Assembly: GCF_003858395.1 (NCBI RefSeq)
Contig: NZ_QWEV01000005.1
Span: 2,356,001-2,420,000, forward strand
Source of the DNA: Acidipila sp. EB88
Lineage (GTDB): Bacteria > Acidobacteriota > Terriglobia > Terriglobales > Acidobacteriaceae
Direction of reading: 5' to 3'
Length of the DNA stretch: 64,000 nt
The notes below the pieces were generated by a model that was not told where the DNA came from, made no database searches, and saw nothing but the letters and a program-made list of their open reading frames with translations. Numbering within the stretch: position 1 is the first letter of the stretch; each line of letters begins with the position of its first letter. The position numbers and the translations under genes are program-made. Positions 44,701 to 54,012 of the stretch are shown piece by piece.

Positions 44701-45479
44701 TGGACCCGAACCGGAAACCGGACGTATTCGGCAAAGAGGGAGAGCCGCAACATGCGGAAGACCTCGATTGCATGCGCTGGGAAGCAGCACTGGTTGACCT
44801 GCTGGACGGCACGCTTTCGCCGGAGGAAGCCGCGGCGTTTACCCGCCACGCGGAGAGCTGCGAACCGTGCCGGGTGTTGCTTGAAGAGACCACCCGGGGT
44901 CGGGACTGGGCCAAGCTGCTCCACGAGGAGCCGCCAGTCGTGCCGGAGGCGCTGCTGGGCAAGATCCTGGCGCGCACCGGCCCCGCCGCCGGTCCTGTCT
45001 CGCTGAGCGGTGAACACGCTCTGCCCCTCGTGGTCGATGGATCGGCCATGCCGGGCGGGAACGTGATGGCGATGCCGGCGCCGGGCTGGCACGTGCGCGG
45101 GCAGAGGGAAGCGCGCGTGCTGATGACCGCGGCAATGGCCTTCTTCTCGATTGGGCTGACGCTTTCATTTTCAGGATTCCGGCCAGCCGACCTTGGCAGT
45201 GCCATCCACGCGCCGTCCTCCATTGGCGCGATTGCGTCACGGCACTTCTTCGATACCAAGAAGCAGGTAGTGGCGTTTTACGACAATCTGCGCCTGGTGC
45301 GGGAGATGGAGTCCACAGTGCAGGACCTCCGCCAGAGTGCTGATCAACAGCTGGACCAGATCCAAAAGAACAAGGGCGTGCGCAAAGGCACGCCAACCGC
45401 GCAAGGCGATGCGGCGGATACTCCGCTCCTGGCCCATAGCGACTTTGTTTCCCAGGCCGAGGAAAGGACCACCCTATGA
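44700..45479 (+). CDS. Zinc-containing transmembrane anti-sigma factor
   Basis: The 259-residue protein starts with a ZAS-type anti-sigma domain: LVDLLDGTLSPEEAAAFTRH and the zinc motif His50-x3-Cys54-x2-Cys57. A single transmembrane helix follows (about 140-158, VLMTAAMAFFSIGLTLSF). The outer part is helical (MESTVQDLRQSADQQLDQI). It should hold the sigma factor at the membrane until an envelope signal releases it. It overlaps the sigma gene (TGATG) and the next gene (ATGA). Confidence 0.88.
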   Translation: MDPNRKPDVFGKEGEPQHAEDLDCMRWEAALVDLLDGTLSPEEAAAFTRHAESCEPCRVLLEETTRGRDWAKLLHEEPPVVPEALLGKILARTGPAAGPVSLSGEHALPLVVDGSAMPGGNVMAMPAPGWHVRGQREARVLMTAAMAFFSIGLTLSFSGFRPADLGSAIHAPSSIGAIASRHFFDTKKQVVAFYDNLRLVREMESTVQDLRQSADQQLDQIQKNKGVRKGTPTAQGDAADTPLLAHSDFVSQAEERTTL

Positions 45480-46675
45480 ATTGCGCAAATCACCCTGAGC
45501 GCACGGCCACCGCCTTTTGCCAGAACTGCGGCAAGCCTCTTTGTTCTGAATGCACCCGCCATGCGGGCAACCTGATCCTGTGTGAGCCGTGCCTCGAAGC
45601 ACGCAACGCCGCTGCCGGGCAAACCGCCGCTACGCCCTCCAGCGCGCAGGGCTGGACGCCCATCCCGCCTTCGGCTGCCCCACGGTATGCGGCGCAGCCC
45701 GGCGCCCCCATGCCACCCTATGCTTCGGGTCGCCCCAAGCCGGTGGTGGCTGCACTGCTGGGGTTCATTCCGGGCGTGGGCGCCATGTACAACGGGCAGT
45801 TTGTGAAAGCCCTGCTGCACGTCGTGATCTTTATCGTCCTGATCGGCGCCACCGAGCACTTTGACCTGATCGGCATCCTGATCCCCGCGTGGATCTTCTA
45901 CCAGGTCTTCGACGCAGCACAGACAGCCGCGGCGCGCCGGGATGGCCGCCCGCTTCCGGACCCTTTCGGCATTCTCGACATGAGCCAGCGTCTGGGTCCG
46001 CAGGGCTTCCACGGAGCGCCGGGCGGCTACCGTGGACCCATGGCCGGCGGCTATCGACCCAGCACGGCGCCCCCCACTCGTCCGCTCGCAGCGGACGAGG
46101 ACCCTTCCGCGCCGCGTACGGCATCGTCGGATCCATACGCCAATGTGTCCGGACAGGCTGCGCAGGGGGGCTTCAGCCAGGCTGCCTGGACTGCGCCGGG
46201 TGCTGCTCCTCCGGGGGCTGCTTACGACCGGCCAGCCGGCTGGAATGTGCCCCCGGTGAGTGCCCCGGCCAGCCAGCCTTTCGAGCCGACGTTTGGTGCG
46301 CAGTCGCGCACACCCATGCCTACACCGTACGGCGAGCCGGCACCACCCGCTCGCCGGGGTGAGCCCATCGGGGCGATCGTGCTCATCATCGTGGGGCTGC
46401 TCTTTCTGCTCAGTACGCTGGGTGTGCTGCAGGTGGAGTGGATTACCCGCGGCTGGCCCGTGCTGCTGCTGCTGCTCGGGGTTTGGCTCCTGATCCGCAG
46501 AGCCAAGACCCCGGCTTTGCACCACCCCGCCTCGCCGCCCATGCCTCCAGCTCCTCATACCACTACCTCGCTTACCAGGAGTTCGCTCAGCATCGCCCCG
46601 GAGCCGCTTCGGGGTACCGATCAAAGCAGCGATCAACGCACCGGCAACAACGGTGGTGAGGAGGACGCGCGATGA
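45476..46675 (+). CDS. B-box zinc-finger membrane protein with LiaI/DUF5668-like C-terminus
   Basis: The 399-residue protein opens with a B-box-like zinc finger (Cys3, His6, Cys15, Cys18, Cys23, Cys26, His29, Cys36, Cys39). Then come a TM2/DUF-like pair of helices (about 90-145, ALLGFIPGVGAMYNGQFVKA), a long Pro/Ala/Gly-rich linker (about 165-305), and two C-terminal helices with WPVLLLLLGVWLLI as in LiaI/LiaF-type proteins. It is the third gene of the sigma operon, overlapping on both sides by four bases. A role in sensing or tuning envelope stress is inferred. Confidence 0.8.
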   Translation: MNCANHPERTATAFCQNCGKPLCSECTRHAGNLILCEPCLEARNAAAGQTAATPSSAQGWTPIPPSAAPRYAAQPGAPMPPYASGRPKPVVAALLGFIPGVGAMYNGQFVKALLHVVIFIVLIGATEHFDLIGILIPAWIFYQVFDAAQTAAARRDGRPLPDPFGILDMSQRLGPQGFHGAPGGYRGPMAGGYRPSTAPPTRPLAADEDPSAPRTASSDPYANVSGQAAQGGFSQAAWTAPGAAPPGAAYDRPAGWNVPPVSAPASQPFEPTFGAQSRTPMPTPYGEPAPPARRGEPIGAIVLIIVGLLFLLSTLGVLQVEWITRGWPVLLLLLGVWLLIRRAKTPALHHPASPPMPPAPHTTTSLTRSSLSIAPEPLRGTDQSSDQRTGNNGGEEDAR

Positions 46676-48387
46676 ACCCCTTTTTGTTCCGTCGTATTCG
46701 TGGACCAGTGTTCCTGCTTTGCTTCGCTGTAACCGCCATCCTGGCGCAGTGGGGCATCCTCAACTTCGCTCAGAGCTGGCCGCTCTATCTCATCGTTGCG
46801 GGCCTGCTGCGGTTCTGCGAAGCCGTTTTTGGCAGTGTTCTGTTGCAGGGATACAACGCCGTGCCCGGCGCCCCGCTGGTGCGGCGCCCCTCGATCACAC
46901 TGGCCGTGTCGGAGATTCTGATCGGCATCCTGCTGCTGCTGATCATGGCGAACTCGCTGCCGTTTGCGACCTTCTGGCAGGCGTACGCCCGGTGGTGGCC
47001 GCTGCTGCTGATCGTCATCGGTGTGCTGCTCCTGCTGGAACGCACGCTGGACACATCGCTCAACCGCCGGGCTGCCGAGCGCTTCGGCCCTGGCGGCTTC
47101 TATATCCCCCGTCGGCGGCGTTCCGGCGGACTGGTGATCCTGGTGCTGATCCTGATCGCGACCGGCGCGCTGGGGCGCTGGGCCTCGTTTGTTCCATCGA
47201 ATGACTTTCACTGGGATCCCGACTGGAACTGGAACTGGTCTCTCACGGGCGAGACCCACGAGAACGATGTTGCCTTGGAGGAGCCGTTTGTGGCTAACGG
47301 CACAATCACGATCGACAATGGACGCGGAGATGTGGAGATCTCGCCATCCACGGATGACAGGATCCACGTCACGGCGCACCAACTGGCGCACGTCGCCGAT
47401 CGTGACAAGGACAAGGCGTTCCAGAACACCCGCCCCGTACTGGCTGTGCATGGTTCATCGGCAACCGTGACCGTGCCCGAGCGGTCAGGCGTGGAGGTGA
47501 AGCTCGTGGTCCTGGTGCCGGACAGCGCGGCGTGCACGGTCAGCACGCATCACGGCGACCTGTCGGTCTCTGGCTTGCGCAAGGCGCTTACCGTCAACCA
47601 GGACCATGGCAGCGTTGCACTGGACAGCCTCGGCGGCCCCGTGCGCCTGAAGATGGATCACGGAGATGTGCATGCCCGGGCGCTCACCAGCGACCTTGCC
47701 ATCGAGGGCTGGGCAGATGACGTGACCGCGTCCGATATCGGCGGCAGGGTGACGCTGAATGGTGATTTCATGGGCGACACCGAGCTCGACACGGTCAAGG
47801 GCTCGGTCGGCTTTCACTCCCACCGCACGGATCTGGACCTGGCTCATATGGACGGCCACTTCTCGCTGGACTCAGACAATCTGAAGATTGATGGTGCGAG
47901 TGGCGGCGTCAAGCTCAAGACGCGCTCCAAGGATGTCGAGGTCACCGGACTGAGTGGGGATGCGACGATCGTCGACAGCAACAGCGATGTGTCGGTGACC
48001 GGGCGGAAGCCCCTGGGTACAGTCACCATCGAGAACAATACAGGGGATGTCACGCTTGCGGTGCCTGCAGCCGTCGGTTTCTCGATCCATGGGCAGACGG
48101 GACAAGACGATGAACTGTCCTCAGAGTTCCCGCTGACGCAAAGCGTGGAAGGCGGCAGGAAGCAGATCGCCGGCCAGGTCGGAGCGGGAGGACCGCACAT
48201 CGAGTTGTCAACGCTGCACGGCGACCTGCGGATCCAACGCTCCAGCGGGGAGGGGATTGCAGTTCCAACTCCACCCACCCCGCCGACGCCTCCGGATACC
48301 GGCAATCTCCCCGGCACGGAGAAGAGGTCCGGCCACATCCGGCACCTCGAGACCAAGGGTGAGCCGCCGGTGCCGGTGGCTCAGTAG
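46672..48387 (+). CDS. Membrane protein with DUF4097 beta-strand repeat domain
   Basis: The 571-residue protein has about five N-terminal membrane helices (to residue 165, LiaF-like with WPLLLIVIGVLLLLERT). A large extracytoplasmic DUF4097 right-handed beta region follows (about 190-520: TITIDNGRGDVEISPS, SVALDSLGGPVRLKMDHGDV, VTLNGDFMGDTELDTVKG). The end is Pro-rich. DUF4097 proteins often follow ECF sigma or two-component systems for the cell envelope; their biochemical role is unknown. The stop is eight bases from that of convergent cmk. Confidence 0.85.
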   Translation: MNPFLFRRIRGPVFLLCFAVTAILAQWGILNFAQSWPLYLIVAGLLRFCEAVFGSVLLQGYNAVPGAPLVRRPSITLAVSEILIGILLLLIMANSLPFATFWQAYARWWPLLLIVIGVLLLLERTLDTSLNRRAAERFGPGGFYIPRRRRSGGLVILVLILIATGALGRWASFVPSNDFHWDPDWNWNWSLTGETHENDVALEEPFVANGTITIDNGRGDVEISPSTDDRIHVTAHQLAHVADRDKDKAFQNTRPVLAVHGSSATVTVPERSGVEVKLVVLVPDSAACTVSTHHGDLSVSGLRKALTVNQDHGSVALDSLGGPVRLKMDHGDVHARALTSDLAIEGWADDVTASDIGGRVTLNGDFMGDTELDTVKGSVGFHSHRTDLDLAHMDGHFSLDSDNLKIDGASGGVKLKTRSKDVEVTGLSGDATIVDSNSDVSVTGRKPLGTVTIENNTGDVTLAVPAAVGFSIHGQTGQDDELSSEFPLTQSVEGGRKQIAGQVGAGGPHIELSTLHGDLRIQRSSGEGIAVPTPPTPPTPPDTGNLPGTEKRSGHIRHLETKGEPPVPVAQ

Positions 48388-48395
48388 TCGCTGGC

Positions 48396-49175
48396 TTAGC
48401 GCAACTGTGGAGTAATCTGCCAGCGCTCGCATACCAGGGCGCTGGCACGCTCGATCACCTCGTCGAGCGACAAGCGGGTGGAGTCGATCTCCACCGCATC
48501 CGCCGCTGGTCGCAATGGGCTCTCCGCGCGGGAGCTGTCTCGCAGGTCGCGCGCGCGCATGGCTTCAAGCAGGTTAGCTGCATCGGCCGCGCTGCCCTGG
48601 ACCCCGGCATGCTCCTGGGCTAAACGACGCTCGGTACGGGCCTCTGGTGTTGCGGAAAGATAGATCTTGAGGCTGGCCTGCGGAAACACCACGGTGCCGA
48701 TATCCCGGCCTTCCATGACGATGCCCTGCGGGATGCGCGCGCCAAGCTGCTGCTGTAAGTCGACCATCCACGCCCGGATCGGGCCGTGCACGCTGACTCG
48801 CGATGCGGCTTCTGAAATCTCCGTGGTGCGGAGCTGCGCAGTGACATCTGAGCCATCAAGCAGCACGCGGTTGCCGGTCTCGGCTGGAAGCAGCTCGATG
48901 CGGGTGTGCTGACTCAGGCGGGTGAGCGCCGGCTCGTCCTCCAGGTCCACGTGGTTCTGCAAGGCCTTGAGGGCGAATGCGCGGTACATGGCGCCGGTTT
49001 CGATCTTGAGCAGCCCGAACCGTTGCGCCATCCGGGCGGCTACCGTGCTTTTTCCTGCGCCGGCCGGCCCATCAATGGCCAGGATGCGGTTGTCGGGAGG
49101 CGTGCCTCCCGACGTTTGTGTAACCGCGTGATCCGCCGAGGGGGCGGATGATGAGCTTTGTGAAGGCTGCGTCAT
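48396..49175 (-). CDS. cmk: Cytidylate kinase
   Basis: The 259-residue enzyme phosphorylates CMP and dCMP. The P-loop is GPAGAGKST at 36-44 after a 28-residue Ser/Gln/Thr-rich N-terminal extension; KIETGAMYRAFALKAL, VSVHGPIRAWMVDLQQQLG and GIVMEGRDIGTVVFPQASLKIYL are the expected CMP-binding and lid regions. The ATG overlaps the stop of the repeat-protein gene (ATGA), and AGGA within that gene serves as the ribosome-binding site. In many bacteria cmk precedes rpsA; here it ends a mutL-repeat protein-cmk unit. Confidence 0.95.
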   Translation of the reverse strand: MTQPSQSSSSAPSADHAVTQTSGGTPPDNRILAIDGPAGAGKSTVAARMAQRFGLLKIETGAMYRAFALKALQNHVDLEDEPALTRLSQHTRIELLPAETGNRVLLDGSDVTAQLRTTEISEAASRVSVHGPIRAWMVDLQQQLGARIPQGIVMEGRDIGTVVFPQASLKIYLSATPEARTERRLAQEHAGVQGSAADAANLLEAMRARDLRDSSRAESPLRPAADAVEIDSTRLSLDEVIERASALVCERWQITPQLR

Positions 49176-51811
49176 CCGTCCTTCCTTGGACCTTTGCCTC
49201 CTGGCTTGCGAGGCGGCGCGCCTGGTTTACGGCCGCTCGCGGGCTTGCCGGGGCGACCTGCGCGCGGGCCGGGCCGTCCGGTGGCGCCAACGCCGGCGCG
49301 TGGCTTGCCGGAGGACGTAAACGGCGTGCTGCGGGGGCGCTTGCCAGGCTTGCCGGCACCCGCGGGTGCGCCGGGCCGAGCCGGGCGACCATCTTCCGGG
49401 GAGAAGCGCTTGGGCGCCGTGCCCGGTGCACCGGTGCGACGCGGAGTGCTGGCTCCACCTATGAAGCTGGGGCGACCACCTTCACGCGGGGTAAAGGGTT
49501 TGCGATCTCCACCACCGAATGCCGGACGGCCACCTTCACGCGGAGTGAACGGCTTGCGATCCCCACCGCCGAAGCTGGGACGACCACCTTCACGCGGGGT
49601 AAAGGGCTTGCGATCACCACCACCGAAGCTGGGGCGGCCACCTTCACGCGGGGTAAACGGCTTGCGATCTCCACCACCCAACGCCGGGCGACCACCTTCA
49701 CGTGGGGTAAACGGCTTGCGATCGCCACCACCGAAGCTGGGTCGGCCACCTTCGCGCGGGGTAAAGGGCTTGCGATCCCCACCACCGAAGCTGGGGCGAC
49801 CACCTTCACGGGGGGTAAAGGGCTTGCGATCCCCTCCACCTGTGAAGCTGGGACGACCACCTTCACGCGGGGTAAAGGGCTTGCGATCGCCACCACCGAA
49901 GCTGGGGCGACCACCTTCACGCGGGGTAAAGGGCTTGCGATCTCCACCACCGAAGCTGGGGCGGCCGCCTTCACGCGGGGTGAAAGGCTTGCGATCTCCA
50001 CCACCGAAGCTGGGACGGCCGCCTTCACGCGGGGTGAAGGGCTTGCGATCGCCACCACCGAAGCTGGGACGGCCACCTTCACGCGGGGTAAAGGGCTCGC
50101 GATCCCCACCACCGAAGCTGGGGCGGCCGCCTTCACGCGGGGTGAACGGCTTGCGATCGCCACCACCGAGGCTGGGACGGCCACCTTCACGCGGGGTGAA
50201 CGGCTTGCGATCGCCACCACCGAACGCCGGGCGACCACCTTCACGCGGGGTGAAGGGTTTGCGATCCCCACCGCCGAAGCTGGGGCGACCACCTTCACGC
50301 GGGGTGAACGGCTTGCGATCCCCTCCACCTGTGAAGCTGGGACGACCACCTTCACGCGGGGTAAAGGGCTTGCGGTCGCCAGCACCAAAGCTGGGACGGC
50401 CACCTTCACGCGGGGTGAACGGCTTGCGATCTCCTCCACCTGTGAAGCTGGGACGGCCACCTTCACGCGGGGTGAACGGCTTATGATCTTCCTTCCACGG
50501 CTCCTGCGCATGGAACGGCTTCTGCTCACCCGGAGCAGCATCGCCGCCCGCACTGGCTGTGCGCGTGAATGGCTTGCGCTCGCCGCCGAAGGTTTTGCCG
50601 GGGCCATACGGACGGCTTGTGGACTGCTTACGATCGCCAAAGCTCGATCGACCGGCACCGTAGCTCTTGCGCTCGCCGCCTCGATCCGCACCACGCTCGC
50701 TTCCGGGCCGCGCGCCAAAACCGCGCCGGTCGCCGGCGCTGCCACTGCGCTGTGCCACGAAGCGCTTGCGCCCTTCGCCGATGGTGCGCTCCTGCTCGGT
50801 TTCTGTGTCGGAAAGTGCCTCGATCCGGAAGCTGCCTTCTTCGCCATGCACGACAACTGCTGCAGGCGCCTCGGTCTCCGGCAGCATGTCGGCAAGGGGA
50901 GAGCTTCTGGGAGCAGGTGCATTGGTGAAAGCGGCCGGGGCCTGCTCGCGATCCTCTGCAAAGCTCGCGGTCGCGGGTTCTGCGAACGCAGGCAGCGTTC
51001 CTTCCACGTAGAAGTGCTCATGCGCACCCAGGTTGCGAATGCTGATCTGGCGTGTCGCCGTCAGCCCGCGCACTGCCTCGCGAATGCGGGAACGCGACGC
51101 CACGGGCGAGAGATATGCCTCGATCTCGTCGCCGGTTGCAGCCACCGCCGTCTGCAGGTAGAGCGAAACCAGCGCGGACAGAGCCATGCCCTGCGCCATC
51201 GCCGACCCTGCGGTCATGGCCTTCTCGTGGTTGCCTTCGAGCAGCTGCCAGCGGGTGCCTTCGGCCTCGGAGTACACCGGCTCGACGCGCAGCGCGGTCC
51301 ACAGCTCGGAGATGGCGCGCAATGTCGCCGACTCGGTAAGGTGCCGTCCAAGCTTAGTGGTGATCTCTTCCGAGGTCACAGCGCCGTCGCGGTCCAGGAT
51401 CTTCCAGACCTCCACAACCAGGGGAGAGCTCTTGCCGCGCGGTCCGCGCTTCCACTCCCGGTCGCCACGCAGGGCAAACAGGAAGGGCAGGGTGTCCTCG
51501 GTAGCCAGGAAATCCGGCTGATCGCCGGGGATGCCGAGCAGGTTCAGGGCAAGTACGTCGCCTGACGCCAGGAGCCGCCGCAACAGGTGCGTCGCGCTTT
51601 CAATGGCAGTAGGCTTGGGCGTGGCATTGTTTTCGCCGAGCGTGGCTTCAACAAACGAGGCGGCAGGAGCTTTGATCTGCGCAGTACGAGGAAGAAAAAG
51701 CGTGAAGCCGGCTTCGCGGAGCCATGCTGCGGCGTCCTCGGCTGTGAGCAGGGCATTGCCCTGCTGGCGCCATGCCGAAGCGCGCGCGTCTTGGAGCTGT
51801 TGTGCTGTCAA
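49172..51811 (-). CDS. Winged-helix-like protein with a 19-unit tandem repeat and basic tail
   Basis: The start is a TTG at 51811, seven bases after AAGGA, giving 879 residues. Residues 1-300 are ordered and contain a winged-helix-like segment (VVEVWKILDRDGAVTSEEITTKLGRHLTESATLRAISELW). This recalls AlkZ/YcaQ-type DNA-binding proteins, but I cannot name the family with confidence. Residues about 340-443 are a low-complexity Gly/Arg/Ser linker with decayed repeats. Residues 444-783 hold 19 copies of KPFTPREGGRPSFGGGDR, and 784-879 are a Lys/Arg/Pro/Gly tail. The repeats are strongly basic and RGG-like, suggesting nucleic-acid binding. It lies between mutL and cmk. Confidence 0.85.
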   Translation of the reverse strand: MTAQQLQDARASAWRQQGNALLTAEDAAAWLREAGFTLFLPRTAQIKAPAASFVEATLGENNATPKPTAIESATHLLRRLLASGDVLALNLLGIPGDQPDFLATEDTLPFLFALRGDREWKRGPRGKSSPLVVEVWKILDRDGAVTSEEITTKLGRHLTESATLRAISELWTALRVEPVYSEAEGTRWQLLEGNHEKAMTAGSAMAQGMALSALVSLYLQTAVAATGDEIEAYLSPVASRSRIREAVRGLTATRQISIRNLGAHEHFYVEGTLPAFAEPATASFAEDREQAPAAFTNAPAPRSSPLADMLPETEAPAAVVVHGEEGSFRIEALSDTETEQERTIGEGRKRFVAQRSGSAGDRRGFGARPGSERGADRGGERKSYGAGRSSFGDRKQSTSRPYGPGKTFGGERKPFTRTASAGGDAAPGEQKPFHAQEPWKEDHKPFTPREGGRPSFTGGGDRKPFTPREGGRPSFGAGDRKPFTPREGGRPSFTGGGDRKPFTPREGGRPSFGGGDRKPFTPREGGRPAFGGGDRKPFTPREGGRPSLGGGDRKPFTPREGGRPSFGGGDREPFTPREGGRPSFGGGDRKPFTPREGGRPSFGGGDRKPFTPREGGRPSFGGGDRKPFTPREGGRPSFGGGDRKPFTPREGGRPSFTGGGDRKPFTPREGGRPSFGGGDRKPFTPREGGRPSFGGGDRKPFTPREGGRPALGGGDRKPFTPREGGRPSFGGGDRKPFTPREGGRPSFGGGDRKPFTPREGGRPAFGGGDRKPFTPREGGRPSFIGGASTPRRTGAPGTAPKRFSPEDGRPARPGAPAGAGKPGKRPRSTPFTSSGKPRAGVGATGRPGPRAGRPGKPASGRKPGAPPRKPGGKGPRKDG
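49463..50482 (-). repeat. 19-copy 54-base coding tandem repeat
   Basis: I count 19 units, mostly of 54 bases, with the three that read SFT (units 1, 3 and 12) being 57. Protein variation is confined to a few places: S/A and F/L after GGRP, the inserted T, GAG for GGG in unit 2, and E for K in unit 8. Many changes are synonymous (CGG/CGC, GGT/GGG), so the array is old enough to have diverged yet held at protein level. It is a coding array without unique spacers, not CRISPR. Confidence 0.97.
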
Positions 51812-51890
51812 AAGAAGGTCCTTGCTCCAATACGGGCAGCGAGCTCTTTGTTTCTGCCTGGGCAGCGTCGAATGCAACGGAAAGAGCGAG

Positions 51891-53891
51891 CTAAATGCGC
51901 TGAAACGCCCGCTGGATGTCTTTCCAAGAATACCGCAATGCGATCGGACGTCCATGCGGACAGCTCGTTGGATGCTCGGTTTTACCTAACTCAGACAAAA
52001 GCCACCGCATTCGCTCGGGATCAAGCGGCATATTGACCTTGATTGCGGCATGGCAGGCGATCGATGCGGCGATGCGCGTGCGTGCCGCTTCGAGGTTTTC
52101 TGTCTGCTCGTGCTCGGCCTGCTCGAGCACCTCGGCCACCATGCGCTCGAGCGAGCGACCTTCGAGGCCGATCGGGGCTGCCTTGATCGCGATGGTGCGC
52201 GGGCCAAATGGCTCCGCTTCGAACCCGTTGCGCTCCAGTTCGCGGGCAATCCCCGCAAACAGCACCATCTGATGCGGCTGCAAATCGATCAGCAGGGGCA
52301 TCAGGAGGCGCTGGCGCTGCACCTTCTCGACAGCACGCTCGCGCAGGATCTTCTCAAACAGAACCCGCTCGTGGGCAACGTGCTGGTCGATGATCCAGAG
52401 TCCCTCGTCATTTGTCGCGAGGATGAAGCTTTCTCGCAGCTGTCCGAGCGGCTTGAGCGAGGCAAGCGCGTTCAGGTTCTCCTGGGGCTCGGCTTCGGCC
52501 TGCTGCGGCAGCACTGGCTGCCCGTTTGGCCCTGTGTGGCCCACGGCTCCTGCCGCGAACGCGGACAGCGCGGCAGCCGCCGCTGCGAACGGCAGGTGCA
52601 CAGCTTCGGCCGGCAAAATGGGCGCGGCCAGCGTGAATGGCTCCGCGCCCGCGCTGAACGAACGGGCCCCGGCAGATCCGGCTTCCGCCTGGGCCGATGG
52701 AGGTTCGGAGTCCAGGTACTCGGACGGCGGCGTGATCTCGGTCAGGTGCTCGTGCTCGCTTTGCCCCGGCATCAACGCCTGGCTTGCCGTGGGACTGGCG
52801 CCAAGCGCGGACAAGAACGAGGCCGCCGGGCGCGCTTTCATCAGCGTGTAGCGAATCGAGTCCCGCACGAAATCGTGGATCAGCGACGGCTGCCGGAACC
52901 TGACCTCGGTCTTGGCTGGGTGCACATTGACGTCGACCTCGGCCGGCGGCATCTCCAGAAACAGGAGCATCACCGGGTAAGAGGTCGGCGGCATGACATT
53001 GCGGTAAGCCTCCGAGATCGCATGGAGGATGAGGCGGTCGCGAATCAGCCGCTGGTTCACAAACACATAGATGGAGTTGCGGTTGAGCTTCTGCAGCTCC
53101 GGCTTGGCGGTAAAGCCCGACAGGCGCAGGTGGCCCGGCGTGGGCGGCTCGTAGTGCTCGTCGCGCTTCCACGGCGGCGGCTCCGGGAGCCCGCCATGGT
53201 CAAAAGGGCGCTCTGCAGCCATGGGCAGCAACTGATCCAGCGTGTCGCGGCCGAAGATCTGGTAGATCCGCTCTTCGGGCTTCGCCACGGGTGGCGCGTT
53301 GAGCAGGGTATGCGTGCTCGAGAGCAGCTCGAAGTGCCGGTCAGGATGCGCCAGCGCATAGTGGGTGACGAGTGCGGTGACGTGCGAGGTCTCGGTCTGC
53401 TCGGACTTGAGGAACTTGCGCCGAGCCGGGGTGTTGAAGAACAGGTCCTGGATCGTAAAGGTGGTGCCGGCGGGCCCACCCGCGTCCTCGACCCGCGTGA
53501 GCTTGCCGCCCACGATCTCGATGCGCGTGCCGCTGGGTTCATCGTCGGCGCGCGTCAGCAGTTCCAAACGGCTGATCGAGGCGATCGAGGCCAGTGCCTC
53601 GCCACGAAAGCCCAGGGTTGCGATCTGCAGGAGGTCGTCGGAGGTACGAAGCTTCGAGGTGGCATGCCGCTCAAAGGCGAGCATGGCATCGTCGCTGCCC
53701 ATGCCATGACCGTTGTCGGTCATGCGGATGAGCTTGCGGCCCCCGCCTTCAATCTCGATGCGGATGCGCGTGGCTCCAGCATCGATCGCGTTTTCGAGCA
53801 GCTCTTTGACCACCGAGGCGGGCCGGTCCACCACTTCGCCCGCGGCGATCTGGTTGGCGACCTGGTCAGACAGGATGCGGATGCGGCCCAT
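51891..53891 (-). CDS. mutL: DNA mismatch repair protein MutL
   Basis: The 666-residue protein has a GHKL ATPase head (VANQIAAGEVVDRPASVVKE, ENAIDAGA, DNGHGM at 59-64, GFRGEAL at 94-100). A Pro/Ala/Ser-rich linker follows (about 355-475), then a C-terminal dimerisation domain. The endonuclease motif DQHVAHERVLFE begins at Asp502 and differs from the DQHAxxE consensus only by Val for Ala. ACHAAIK and the C-terminal CPHGRP are also present. It is therefore probably a nicking MutL, as in bacteria without MutH. mutS is not in the window. GGAG precedes the ATG closely. Confidence 0.97.
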   Translation of the reverse strand: MGRIRILSDQVANQIAAGEVVDRPASVVKELLENAIDAGATRIRIEIEGGGRKLIRMTDNGHGMGSDDAMLAFERHATSKLRTSDDLLQIATLGFRGEALASIASISRLELLTRADDEPSGTRIEIVGGKLTRVEDAGGPAGTTFTIQDLFFNTPARRKFLKSEQTETSHVTALVTHYALAHPDRHFELLSSTHTLLNAPPVAKPEERIYQIFGRDTLDQLLPMAAERPFDHGGLPEPPPWKRDEHYEPPTPGHLRLSGFTAKPELQKLNRNSIYVFVNQRLIRDRLILHAISEAYRNVMPPTSYPVMLLFLEMPPAEVDVNVHPAKTEVRFRQPSLIHDFVRDSIRYTLMKARPAASFLSALGASPTASQALMPGQSEHEHLTEITPPSEYLDSEPPSAQAEAGSAGARSFSAGAEPFTLAAPILPAEAVHLPFAAAAAALSAFAAGAVGHTGPNGQPVLPQQAEAEPQENLNALASLKPLGQLRESFILATNDEGLWIIDQHVAHERVLFEKILRERAVEKVQRQRLLMPLLIDLQPHQMVLFAGIARELERNGFEAEPFGPRTIAIKAAPIGLEGRSLERMVAEVLEQAEHEQTENLEAARTRIAASIACHAAIKVNMPLDPERMRWLLSELGKTEHPTSCPHGRPIALRYSWKDIQRAFQRI

Positions 53892-54012
53892 GGCTCCAGC
53901 TTAACGGATGGCGCCGGGGCGCTGCGCCGCACTCAGCGTGGTTGTCTCGCGTTCGGTGGTGCCGCCTCGGCCATGACGGATCGTGTTCCGCGGTGCCGTT
54001 TCGCGCCTGCGA

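Noticed and set aside
49463..50482. CRISPR-like regular repeat
   Set aside because: Units are contiguous, of 54-57 bases and in frame, without unique spacers; no cas genes are near.
49194..50486. Second plus-strand frame with LGRPPSRGVKGLRSPPP repeats
   Set aside because: Same array read in another frame, with no start signal or domain.
49148..51565. Long plus-strand frame of Thr/Gly repeats opposite the repeat protein
   Set aside because: A 54-base array keeps several frames open on both strands; the minus-strand frame has the start site, the coupling to cmk and an ordered N-terminal domain.
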